In this document: positions 20,584 through 33,000 of the stretch, in pieces | How positions within the stretch are numbered: position 1 is the stretch's first letter | Layout: each line of letters opens with the position of its first letter | Origin: an uncultured Bacilli bacterium | GTDB lineage: Bacteria; Bacillota_I; Bacilli_A; ML615J-28; CAG-313 | NCBI GenBank assembly: GCA_949879765.1 | Contig: CATLBQ010000007.1 | Coordinates: 1 to 64,000 of the forward strand | Length of the DNA: 64,000 nucleotides | Direction of reading: 5' to 3' | Made by a program: the position numbers and the translations under genes | Notes under the pieces: generated by a model | What the model saw: only the letters and a program-made list of their open reading frames with translations | What the model was told of the DNA's origin: nothing | The model's database searches: none

Positions 20584-21821
20584 TAGAATACAAAATTCCC
20601 TTCTTTAAAAATAGTGATTTTTTCTCCATCATGAGTAGTACCTACAATTTCCATATCAGCAGAACCAAACATAAAATCTACATGTGTTAAGGATACATTA
20701 TACCCTAGCTGAACCAGTTCTTCTTCTGACATCGTTGTACCCCCTACCACATTCATTGCATACGCATTACCTAGCGCCAAATGACAAGAAGCATTCTCAT
20801 CAAATAACGTATCATTGAATAAAATATTTAAATTGGATATCGGTGAATCATGGGATATGAGTGCCACCTCACCGAGTCTAGAAGAACCTTCATCTAGTTC
20901 AATCAAACTCTTTAGGGCTTCTTTTCCAACTTTTGCATCATACTCTACAACTTTACCATCTTGAAAGATAAAATAAAAATCTTGAATCAATTGTCCTCGA
21001 TAATTGAGTGATTTCGTACTAACTACTTTACCATTGACTTTGTCTTTATGTGGCATCGTGAATACTTCTTCAGTAGGGATATTGGGTACAAAATAAACAC
21101 CATTGCCGCCCATTTCTCCTCCACCTGCCCAAAGGTGATTTTCAACAAGTTCAATCGTTAAATCTGTACCTAAACTATTTTTGAAATGTAAACTTTGAAA
21201 GCGATAATCATTCATTTTCGCACTATGGGCTTCTAATGCTTGGGTATGTGCTTTCCAATCTACTACTGGATCATTTTCTAAACCAATTCTAGACGTATAC
21301 ATAATAGCATCAAATAACTTATCCCACGCTTCGTCTGGTTCTACATCTGGGAAAACGGTTTGACACCATGCTTGATTGGGGTAAGCTACTATGGTCCATT
21401 GGGATTTACTTGCACTATAGTGATTGTGGAAAAAAGCTGTTTTTGGACCAATGGCACGTTCTGCTAGCATCAATCTAGACATATCAACGCCTTGCATACC
21501 CTGAGGATTTCTAGAGTCAATTGCAATGCGACAAGCATTTTGATCAACAAAGTACTGCATTCGCTCAATTTGCCATGTTGGTATTTCTTGTAAGGTTTCG
21601 TCTGTCGCATAAGTATAGTAGTTTCGATTTAATTCATCATCACTCCAGTCAATATATACCTTTTTGGCTCCGACTTGATAGGCTTCTTTTTGAATCAGCT
21701 TGGCAAGTGGAGCTGCCTCTAAGGTAGATGCAACAACAACAATTTGTCCTTTTTGGACATTGGCGCCCACTTTTACAGCGAGACTCGCTAATTTTTCTAA
21801 TAAGATTTGTTTTTTATTCAC
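20583..21821 (-). CDS. M29 family aminopeptidase (AmpS-like)
   Basis: LGTDLTIEL, AGGGEMGGNGVYFVPNIPTEEVFTMPHKD, HDSPISNLNILFNDTLFDENASCHLALGNAY motifs. Confidence 0.9.
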   Translation of the reverse strand: MNKKQILLEKLASLAVKVGANVQKGQIVVVASTLEAAPLAKLIQKEAYQVGAKKVYIDWSDDELNRNYYTYATDETLQEIPTWQIERMQYFVDQNACRIAIDSRNPQGMQGVDMSRLMLAERAIGPKTAFFHNHYSASKSQWTIVAYPNQAWCQTVFPDVEPDEAWDKLFDAIMYTSRIGLENDPVVDWKAHTQALEAHSAKMNDYRFQSLHFKNSLGTDLTIELVENHLWAGGGEMGGNGVYFVPNIPTEEVFTMPHKDKVNGKVVSTKSLNYRGQLIQDFYFIFQDGKVVEYDAKVGKEALKSLIELDEGSSRLGEVALISHDSPISNLNILFNDTLFDENASCHLALGNAYAMNVVGGTTMSEEELVQLGYNVSLTHVDFMFGSADMEIVGTTHDGEKITIFKEGNFVF

Positions 21822-23607
21822 TTTTATATTTCTCCTTTTGATATGCTATTATTTTTTCATGAATAGCATGTAAATATGTATAACGTTGATACAATTGTTC
21901 AAGCTTAACTTGTACTTGCGCAATAGTTTCGTTTAAAGACAACAATTTTTGATAATCACTACCACAAAGAAAGGTTTCTTTTTGGAGTTGTTCTAGTCGC
22001 TCTTCTTCTGTCATAATCTTTTCTTCAATGGAATCAAACTCTTTTTTTTCTTGTGAGGTAAACCGTGGTATATCTTCTTTGGGTAAGAATCCTTTGGTCT
22101 TGGTTTCTTTATGTTTGGTGATAGCCTCTGTTACATAATCACTAATCAAACCAGTATATTCTACCAATTGTGTATTCTGGTAGATAAAACTGTGTTGTAT
22201 CACTTTATCTAAAAAATAGCGATCATGGGAAATGACAATGACTGCTCCTTTGAACTTTTCTAAATAATCCTCTAATAGTTCAATGGTATATAAATCCAAA
22301 TCATTGGTTGGTTCATCTAAAAATAAGACATTGGGATTTTGAATCAAAATCGTAAGCAGTTGTAATCTTCTTTTTTCTCCACCTGATAAACAAGATACAC
22401 TCATATACTGCATTGTCTTGGTAAAAAGAAAATTTTCTAATAACTGACTTGCGGTGAGCGTTCCTTCTGTGGTTTCGATTTCTTCTCCAAATTGTTTTAC
22501 ATAATCAATTATTTTCATAGAAGTAGTCGCAATGGAATCCTCTTGTTTGAAGTACCCCACTTTTACAGTATCCCCGATAATAATACTTCCAGTATCTGGC
22601 GAAATTTCGCCTAATATGGTCTTAAATAAAGTCGTTTTACCAATACCATTCATTCCGACAATACCCAAACGATCAAAACGTTTCACGAGATATGAAAAAT
22701 TTTGAAACAGTACCTTTCCTCCAATAGATTTAGAAAGGTTGGATATTTCAATTGTTTTTTTACCCAATCTTGTATTTTTACTAGACAAACGAAGAGTTGA
22801 ATTAGATTCATCGATTTGTTTTTGATTTTGCTTGGTTTGTTCTTCTAATGCATAAAAGCGAGATAATCGTTCCTTAGATTTGGTTGAACGCGCCTGGGGA
22901 TTCAATGAAGCCCATACCGCCTCTTGTTTTAAAAGGGCTTTTAATTTCCGATTTGTAGCCAGTTGATGTTCTAAACGTTCTGCTTTCAATTGTAAGTATG
23001 CAGAATAATTGGCCTCATATAGATATACGTTTCCTGATTCTAAATCCATCGTTTGATGAGTGATTCGCTCTAGAAAATAGCGGTCATGGGTTACCAACAA
23101 GAGTGCTTTATTCCATTTGATTAAAAATTTTTCTAACCAATTGATCATCCAAATATCCAAATGGTTAGTTGGCTCATCTAGTATCAATAAATCGCAAGGT
23201 TGGACTAGCGTAATTGCAAGTGCCAATCTTCTTCTTTCTCCACCTGATAATTGATGAACCAATTGATCGTCTTTTTCTAGCCCCAATTTGGAAAGCATCG
23301 ATTTGATTTCATACTCATTTTCGACTTGTGAGCGTTTTTTGGCTATTTCTAGGACTGTATCGGTTTCTTCAAACGTAGGCATTTGAGAAAGATATGCGAT
23401 ACGAATCCCATTCTTTTTGTAAATGGTTCCAGTCAATGCCTCTTTCTCTCCTATTATTGTTTTAAGCAAGGTTGATTTTCCTACTCCATTGGGTCCAACA
23501 AGGCCAATTTTATCCGTATCATTAATAGTAAAAGAAACATGATTCAATAGATACTTATCTGTATAACTGACCGAGACATCATGAAATGTAATTAACATAT
23601 CCACCAC
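21814..23607 (-). CDS. ABC-F family ATPase
   Basis: Two Walker A (GPNGVGKST, GMNGIGKTT), two signature motifs (LSGGERRR, LSGGEKRR), LDEPTNHLD and LDEPTNDLD, C-terminal coiled coil. Confidence 0.95.
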   Translation of the reverse strand: MVDMLITFHDVSVSYTDKYLLNHVSFTINDTDKIGLVGPNGVGKSTLLKTIIGEKEALTGTIYKKNGIRIAYLSQMPTFEETDTVLEIAKKRSQVENEYEIKSMLSKLGLEKDDQLVHQLSGGERRRLALAITLVQPCDLLILDEPTNHLDIWMINWLEKFLIKWNKALLLVTHDRYFLERITHQTMDLESGNVYLYEANYSAYLQLKAERLEHQLATNRKLKALLKQEAVWASLNPQARSTKSKERLSRFYALEEQTKQNQKQIDESNSTLRLSSKNTRLGKKTIEISNLSKSIGGKVLFQNFSYLVKRFDRLGIVGMNGIGKTTLFKTILGEISPDTGSIIIGDTVKVGYFKQEDSIATTSMKIIDYVKQFGEEIETTEGTLTASQLLENFLFTKTMQYMSVSCLSGGEKRRLQLLTILIQNPNVLFLDEPTNDLDLYTIELLEDYLEKFKGAVIVISHDRYFLDKVIQHSFIYQNTQLVEYTGLISDYVTEAITKHKETKTKGFLPKEDIPRFTSQEKKEFDSIEEKIMTEEERLEQLQKETFLCGSDYQKLLSLNETIAQVQVKLEQLYQRYTYLHAIHEKIIAYQKEKYKSE

Positions 23608-23670
23608 CCTTTCTTTTGTCTATTGATTGTATTATACCATATTTTTCCGATTTCAATTCTTTTGTTGCAA

Positions 23671-23714
23671 AGAAAAACACGTAAGGTGCATACACACTCC
23701 TACGTGTTCTTTTT
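23671..23714 (-). terminator. Intrinsic terminator of rpmE
   Basis: aaacacgta...tacgtgttct hairpin with flanking A/T tracts. Confidence 0.6.
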
Positions 23715-23716
23715 CA

Positions 23717-23932
23717 TTAATTCTTTTTTTGAGCTTGGGCAGCACGTTTATTGAAACGATCAATTCTACCAGCAGCTTGAACGAATTTTTGTTCACCTGT
23801 GTAAAATGGATGACATTTTGAACAAGTATCTACACGAATTTCTCCTTTTGTAGATCCAGTTTCAAATGTTGAACCACAAGATACACAAGTTACTGTTACC
23901 TTTTGATACTTTGGATGAATTCCTTCACGCAT
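23717..23932 (-). CDS. rpmE: 50S ribosomal protein L31 (track start 23977; likely start MREGIHPKY)
   Basis: [46 protein letters not shown], with zinc-binding cysteines. Confidence 0.95.
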   Translation of the reverse strand: MREGIHPKYQKVTVTCVSCGSTFETGSTKGEIRVDTCSKCHPFYTGEQKFVQAAGRIDRFNKRAAQAQKKN

Positions 23933-24061
23933 ATTGTTTACACTCCTTCCGCCATGATTTGGTTGTCTATCAATCATAGTAAGTTATTAACCTTTCTTAT
24001 TATATCAAATATTTTGATAAAAGTCAAATGTTTTAGATAAAAGGATGAAAAGAAAGAAAAA

Positions 24062-24097
24062 AATAAGGTAGACCCCGAAAGGTTTACCTTATTTTGT
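24062..24097 (-). terminator. Intrinsic terminator of the giant gene
   Basis: aataaggtagacc-ccgaaa-ggtttaccttatt hairpin. Confidence 0.75.
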
Positions 24098-24099
24098 TT

Positions 24100-27000
24100 T
24101 TAAAGTGCATTGGCTCTCGCAATGATACTTGCAAATTGTTGTACTTTTGCATCAGTCCAATATGCTTCATTATATACATATGTTCCATTGACATATGAAT
24201 CATACTCAGCTTGGAATTCTGTATCTAATAATCCAGATGCTTCAAGTTGTTGTTGTACAGTAGTGTTTTCTTCAATCACGTTGAAGACAATACACATAAC
24301 AGCCGTTCTTACAGCAACACATTCATTGATTGTTGTGAAGAATTCTTTCAACTGTGTTTCATCTTGACAAGCATATACATCATTATAATCAAATGTTGAA
24401 CCAGATGTAGTTTCAAATGCCATCATTTGATCCAATACATCCATAATTTGATATGCCTCATCATTCCAATCTCTATCATCTGTTGTATCAATACTTACCT
24501 TTGCATTATTCGGGAAGTTAAAGAAACCTCTATTATAGAAACGAGTTAACCAAAGTTGTGGTCTAGATGTTACAGTATATAAACCCTCTTCTTGATGTTC
24601 TCTTGTTCCAAACATCAAAACCATAATGTCTTTGGCGTCTTGGAGAGCAATTTCTTTACTTGTACCATACCCTACTTCTTGTAATTTGCTATATGCTACA
24701 AATAACTTCTCAAATTCACTAGCCCACTTATCAGGAGTAAATCCTGGATCAGTGAAGTCCACAATATCACGATAATCTTCATTGCCAAGCATTGGTTCTA
24801 CCTTATCCATATAGAATTGTGGTAAGAATTGTTGTCCAACAATAGATTGACTCATTGCGTCAACGACTTTGACAAATTGTGCTTGAACTGCTTTATCTTC
24901 TAATGCACTTGAAGATACATTATTGATATCCATAAGTTTACTTAAAGATACAAGTTCTTTTAAGGCATCCATTAATACAACTTGTTCAGCTGTCCAATCT
25001 TGAACTGCATCAAAGTCAAATGTATATGCTTTTAAGGCATCCACACGTTTTACAACAGCATGGAGTAATGTTGCTTCTAAGCCTTTGGTATACTCTAGTG
25101 CGAAGAATTCTTCTGCAAGTGTAAGGATTGGATCTAAATAATTATAATCTAATCCACCTTCAAAATAGCCTAGGTCAACTACTGCTTTTAAGATATCGGA
25201 AATACGAGCATAGTCACTCATCAATTTATCATCAGTGTATGAAGTTTGATATAAATGATTGATATATTGATTGAATCGATCGCCAAATAATTTTTGAGAT
25301 AATTTTTCAGCAAATTGTCTTGCTACTAGTGGAAGAATTGTTGAATTTTCCATATGAGGTGTAGCATTTGCTACAGCATCTAAGAAGGCATTATTCTTCA
25401 TTGTAGATTTGTCATGAATATCAATTGTTGGTAATACGTTTTCTACTTCACGAAGGGCACTTGCTAATCCTTGATATTCCATCTCCCAGTTGACACTAGA
25501 GAAATCAACATCACGAATATCTATACCTACTACATAACAAGCATATTGCATCAATTGATCTAAGTATGGTGCAAAACTTGTACTATGAACAGCTATATCA
25601 GCCAAATCAATGATACCTTGAGCATTCTTATAATCGATTGTCTTCTTGAATAATCCTAATACATTTGCTTTTTCTACAATGTTAAATACATCTGGTAAGA
25701 ATGTATTGACAAATGTCTGGCTATCCATATGTTCTAAAATGGTAATTTCAACGATATCTTTTGTAAAGATACGTACGATGCCATCCGCAATTGGAGTTGA
25801 AATCTGTTCAAGTACTTTCGATTCAAATGCTTGATTTACTAAAGCAGTAACTTCGTTTTGGAAAGTTTGATCGTCAAACAATTCATATTTTTCTGTCTTC
25901 AATTGATCACCATAACGAGTGATGATATCAAGAGCTTTCATCATCGCACGATAGATTGCTTTTAATTCTACTTTCAGACTACCCTCAGGATATACCAAAT
26001 CCACTTTACCTAGTACATACATATTCTTCTTTAACTTATTGATTGGTGTCATTGTCTTATCTGATAAATCAAATACATTTGTGAATACACCAAATAAGCG
26101 GTCTGTATTTTCTGTGTTAGTGAAATCAATACCATTATTACTGAAAGCACCCATATCAAGTAAAGCGTCTAGTACAACACCGAATTCTTGACAAAGCGGT
26201 TCAATTGAATTTTCATCAATACCTAATCGATGAGCAAGATTTGCATTTTCAAGTTTTGGTAATACATATTTTTCATATCCCCAACTTGAAATGGCTTTGA
26301 ACACATTTGTATCTAATGCACCTTGATATAATGCCACAACTGCGCTCATCAGTTCTGTGTTACCGACATGTTGAAGTTTAACTTTGAGTAATCCTGTTTG
26401 AGCAACAATCGTTAAGATTTCTTTTGCATATGCGGAAAGAACCTTACCATCACTCGCTAAATCAACACCGGTTAAATCAAGATCACTCATATCTATTTCA
26501 CCAACAAAAGTGTTAGCAAAACGAACAAGTTCTTGTTTCTTTTGATCTACAAAATTTAGCGCAAAGACTTCTTCAATGATTGTTTGTGCAGGGATTATGC
26601 ACTCATCTTTAGACACATTGTCTTTGATACTTCCAGGAACAGCATCCATTTGAGCTACTGCTCTTGTAATACGTGCAACACGTGCCATATCTTCGTCTAA
26701 ATCAGCTACTGTGTATGTATCTAAATTACCTAATTCACCAAGTGATACAGGTAAACGATGATATACAAATCTATTGTATAGAGGTTTAAATAATTGATTA
26801 AAGGCATCAGATAAATCTAATGTTTCCATCACTACTGCTAAACTGTCTGTATCAGCAAGTCTAGCCATAGCTTTTATTTCAGATTGAATATTAGTTCTAT
26901 TGAGAGATTTGATATAAGCATATACTTCTTTTACTGTATGCCAGCCACATGATGCAAATACATCAATACCTTCTGTAATTAATGTACGTAAATATGCAAA

Positions 27001-30000
27001 TTCATAATCCCAATTTACACCACTTAAATCTATTTCATTGGTGATTACACCCAATGTTTCTAAAGCTTCTAGAAGAACTTCACTTCTATCCGCTAAGCAG
27101 TGCAATGCTTCAAGATAATCTACAATGCTATTCAAGGCTTCTGTTCTTGTCATTTCTGTTGTTTGAGCATTTAATGTTGAAGTGATAGTTCCAGTAAATG
27201 GAATATCTTTATTCTTAACAACATCAATGATACCAAAGTCAACAAGAGTTCGAACTAACGTTGCGGAAAGAAGAGCATCTTCTTTGATTTGTTCGAAAGT
27301 AAGTCCATCAAAGGATACTGCAGCAACTACACCACGATATTTTTCAGGAACTTTTGTTTCTACAAACTCTTTTAATTCAGGAAGCAACAATTGATAAGTT
27401 GTTGTTTGAACAAATTTATCATAAGCATCCACAAATTGATATCTATATTGGTTTGTACCGCTTAACATATCTCTAGTGATATTGAATCCACTATTCATAA
27501 AGGCACGAATATCTTGATATGTAGGGAATGGGTTGTATTTGCTTGTCAAATAAGGCACTAAGTCTTTATACATTTGTGCAAATACATTCATATCACCAGC
27601 AAAATCAAATTCGCTTGCATGTAATGCTTGAATACTGAATGGTAAAATAGAACGTCTATCTACAAAGTCAATGATTTGATCCATATGATACTTGAAGTAA
27701 TTCATATCAGCTAGACTTGACAATATAGCCTCAACTGCATCCACATTTGCGTAATCAATATTTTGATTATTTAAAATAGATACAATGTCTAATTGATGAA
27801 GTGCTTTAACTACTGATGTAGCAAGCGCTAAATCTTCCATAAATTCTTCATTTGTATACATACTTACATCACTAGCATGACCTAAAGTTAATGAATATTG
27901 TTCAATATATGGTGTAATGATATTATTCATCATTGCCAATCCATTTTCTTGTACAAGGGTCATACGAGTTAAGGCATCCATTATGTTTTCCATCATAATC
28001 CAATTTGCTTCTTGACTTAAGAAGGCTTTGATACCTGCTTTATTCATCAATTGTTGGATATAGGCTTTTGCATCTGCTATATTGTTGATATGTTCTCTAG
28101 CAAATAAATCATATAACTCATTCATCACTAGTTTCATATCTTCTTTATCTAACGCAAATACAGTTGTTTCAAACTTGAATGCATCTTCTGCGATTTCAAA
28201 TCCAGCAATCTTCTTACCATTGATGAAGTCTTTAGCAACCAATGTAAGTACAGCTTCCATATGTCCATTTAACATATCTAATGCAACTACATCATCAAAT
28301 ATACGAGTTACCATTTCACGCATTTGTTCTGTAAAGTATGCTTTATTTTCAATTGTTGTAGTTAAATCCATTTCTTTCATGGCAAAGACAATGTCTTCTA
28401 AGTATGGAATATCATGTTCTACAACATCTAAAGTCAAGTGTTCTAAGTCAAGTGCTTCATAATATTGAGGTGCGAACTTCTTCATCAAAGGAAGAGATAC
28501 TAATAAAATAGCAGGTCCTGTCTTTTCATAAATCGTCGTATCCATATAAGTTAAGATGAAGTCTAATGCATTTTCATAGAAACTTGCTTGTCCAAGTAAT
28601 TGCATATTGAAGTTGTTGTTCTTCACATCTGCATTGCTATTGATTGTCCAATATTTGTTTCGTGTAATGTTATAGAAATAACTATACATTTCAATTATCT
28701 TAGGTGCATCTGCTTTTAAGTTTACACCATCAGCAGTAATATCACTTAAGTCTTGTGAAACTAATCCATCTACAGCTTTGATTACAGCATCTAGTCTACC
28801 ATCATTATTGAAATAGTATAGACCAAATAAATGGTTGACTACTGTTTCAACAACATCTGAACGATCAAATGGATATGGTGCATCTTCTTTAACAATTTGA
28901 TATAAATCTAATGTACGAATAGATTCAATTGTTGTAGCCAATGCACTTAAATCGGCTGTAAATTCTTGTGGATGATTATAAATTTGGTGAATACCAATTA
29001 AATCAAATAATTTATTATTCTCTTTTACATATTTTTCTGAAATAGGGAAAGCAATTGCTTCTACTAATTCTGATTCACTACATAACTTAGCTAAATCTAT
29101 CATTGCATCTAGATAAGTATCTGTTTGTTCGTTGACTTTCCATAATTCTTGAGCAAATTCTTTCGTGAATAATGCTTTGATTTGAGAAAGTGTATCTGCT
29201 TGTTTTGCATTGAAAATGCGATATGCAATACGAACAACTTCATTGATTTCAGCCCAAGTTTGTTGATAATCAATTGTACTTAGAGCCATTGCAGTTGTAT
29301 CAATACCTAATTTATCAAATAACGCTGTTAATAGATTTTGTTCATTATGATTCATGCAATGTAGTGTTTGCATCTTATTGATTGCAGCATTGATTACATC
29401 TGCTGTAGATACATCAATGGCACCACCAAACAACATGAATTCAAGCATACCATAATCTAATAATTCACGGCTTATAGAAGCAAGTGTATGTACATCTGCT
29501 ACTAATTCTTCTGTTGTTGCATCGATGAATAAATATTCCATTGCAAAGCCTTTTTGGCCAGTAAATTTAGCCATATGCATTGCAAATGTTGGAAGTAATA
29601 CTTGAAGTGTTTTTACCTCAACGGCTTGATCAACACCATTTACAAAGGCATTTACTACATTACGATTTAGTGTAGCTTCATCTTGGTATGTCTTATTCTT
29701 GAAGATACCTAAAATATCTTTTACGGTTAAGACATTCGATGCTACATAAGCTGCTTTAAATTCTTCTAATGCTTGAATAAGTTGTGGAGCTTCATCTTTG
29801 AAGACGATACCTTCAAATAAACTTGCTTCTACTGTATCACTTGATTTTAATGCTTCTAAGATTTTGTTTGTTGCAAGTGCTGCTATATCTGCCCACTTCT
29901 TATTCAAAATATGAAGTTCGCTTGCTGCTGCTACGATTTCTTCGTAATCGTTGAAATGAAGTGATATATCTTCAATCTTAGTGCCAAATATAACATCTAT

Positions 30001-33000
30001 AATTTCTGCTCTATCCATTGGTGCTACTGCCAACAAGATTTGTCTTGCATCTTGTACCAATTCTTCTTTGGTGAATGCACCTTTTAAGAAACTTACATCT
30101 ACACCTTTTACTTGATCTACCCCATAATTGAATACATCTGGTAATAAGAAGGCAACAGTTTCTAAATCCAATACTTCACGTGCGAATTCCACTAATGCAT
30201 CTAAAGTTGCCCCTTTATAGAATGCTTTATATTGATAATCTTTGTTATTGACAATCTTCATTACATCTTTTAAAGAAGTATATTCTAAACTATCCATCAA
30301 TGGACGAACCGCTACAATTGCTTCAGCAAGAGATGCAAATTCGTTTTGATATTGGATGGTTTCGAAATCTGCTAATGTTACATCAAATGAAATGACTACT
30401 TTCTTTGTTGCCAATTGGAATAGTTCATACATTAGATTTGGTGCATGTTTTTGAATCATATGGAAATCATATAATCCTTCTACCATTTCAGCTATTTTTT
30501 CAACATTTAAGTTTTGAATGTCTTGTGTAGTCACATATTCTAATGCGCCTACTGTTACAGCATCTTTTAAGTATGCTACTAACAATTTAGCATCTTGTAC
30601 TAATTCTAATTGATTCAAGTCATCTAATATGAATACGAAATCTTTTGTTGCATTATTTTTAGTTAATTGATCACGACCTACACGAGCAGCAGTTGGTAAT
30701 ACGGCTTGAATAGTTTGTGTATCAAGTAATGCATCTAATGCATCTAGTAATGGATTGACTACAGCTTCGTTTGCATATTTTGCATCTTTATATGCTTTAT
30801 ATTGCATAATATCGATGGCATCTTTTACTTTTACAATCGCTGCATTTTCAAAGGATTGTTGTGCAGCTTGAATTGCTTGAACAAGACTAGATACTTCATC
30901 TTTAAAACGAATACCTTCAAATAGACTAGTTTCTACACGATCTTCTACTTTTAATGCACCTAAGACTTGGTTGGTTGCAAGTGTTGCAACATCGGCCCAT
31001 TTGTGATTTAAAAGATGTAAATCACCTAAAACAAGAACCATTTCTGAATAGATATCCATATGAAGTGGTAATTCTTTGACATCTAATCCAAATACCAATT
31101 GAATAAGTTCAGCTTGAATAGCCGGAACAATTAACTTCGCAGCAGTACGAATATCTTCTACCCATTCTTCTTTTGTTAATGTACCTTTTAAGAAAGATAA
31201 ATCCACTTTCTGAACTTGAGTAGCAACTAAATCAATCACATCTACAAGTACCAATTGAAGAATTTGAGAATCTACTACTTGTACTACCATATCTGAAAGA
31301 ATTTCACCCATTTCAACATCATAGAAAGCTTCTTTCTTATAGGTATCTCCGCTTATAAATGCTTGAATATCAGTTATCGAACGTAAATCTTGTTTGTCTA
31401 ATACTCTTTGTGCATTTCGAATGATTTGTGCAAGAAGAGTGAATTCTTGTTTTACATCAATTGTCTTCACTTGTGAATCTGTTACATATAGGGTATCATT
31501 CCACTTGTCATTGATTAATTTTAATCCATAGTTAATGGCATTAAATAATAATTCACTTTCATTTGCTTGTACAACATGTAAATCATACATCTGTTCCACG
31601 ATATTTGCAGCTTGATTTAAATCAACCATTTGGATGTTCTTGGTTCTCAAGTATTCCATAGCACCAAATGAGATGGCTTCATCAAGAATATTCGCTAATG
31701 TACCTAAATCTTCCATCAATGCCTCTTTAGAAACTTGAGATAAATAATCGATAGAGAATGGAACTTTGCCTGAACGGTTAGCCAAATCAACTATATATTT
31801 AAAGCCTTTTTCAATGATATTACCTACCAATTGAGATTGTTGTAATGTTCTAAGTGCTTCTGTAGCCACATAACCTACACCATCTGTCAATACAGTTGGA
31901 TATGTATACCATTTATCTTTAAAGAAATTGGTTAGAGCATACATGGTTTGAACATTAGCCGTTTCAAAGAAATCGTATCCTAATGCAAGAAGTGCTTTAA
32001 TAATTTCTTTTTCACTTGCCCAATCAATATTTCTAAAATCGAAATCGTCTTTACTGAGTTCAAATACTTGATCTTGTGCATAAAGTGCAATCAATTTATC
32101 ATATACAACTTCTGCTAAACGACCATTGGCACATTGTACCATATTCAAAGCATATATATCATCTACAAGCGAAAGCACTACAGATTCATCTGGTAAAGCC
32201 ATTTCGCCTTTTTCTCTATCTAGATAGTAATCTACGATATGTGCATCTTCTACTAATTTATGATCAATTGTTACTAAACTACGGAAATCATCAACCAATT
32301 GTTCATTGGTAAGTTCATAGATATAATCCAATTGAATGCCTTGTTCACCAAGGAATTTTACACCACACTTGATACCTAACGGAATAATCGCATCAATAAC
32401 TTCTACATCCGCAATCTTATCTATGATATTTAATATACTTGTGGCATTGGCATCTGTTACATATGTGTCATACTCATGATTTCCTTTTAGAATGCCTTGA
32501 ATAATTTCAATGGCGGCATTGACATCAGTCACTTGATTTTCTTTGAATAAAGCAACAATATCGGTAATGATGTTTTTGTATACTGCCTTTTGGCCTTGCC
32601 AATCTACATTCGAGAAATCTTCATTGATTGCACCTAATTCAATCTTCAATAATGATGCAATATAATTTACTCCCCAAGATAATGTAGCTTCTTCATGACC
32701 ATGGAATAACTCCATATCATGTAATGCATCTATAATATTGCAAAGAGCATCACTCAATTGATCATTGATAGCAATATTGCCTCCTTTGGTCAAGAAGGAT
32801 TGAGCATCTACAGCAACAAGTTGGTCTAACACATATACCAAACAACGTAAATCGTGGACTAGCGTTTGTCCACTTGCATTGGTTAAATCTAACTCTTCTA
32901 CAATGCTCTTGAAATCTTCTGGAATGATATCTTTAGCTTCTACATAAGTATCATAAATTGTAGGAAGTAAAACTTCAATTAATTTTGATCCACTTGCATT

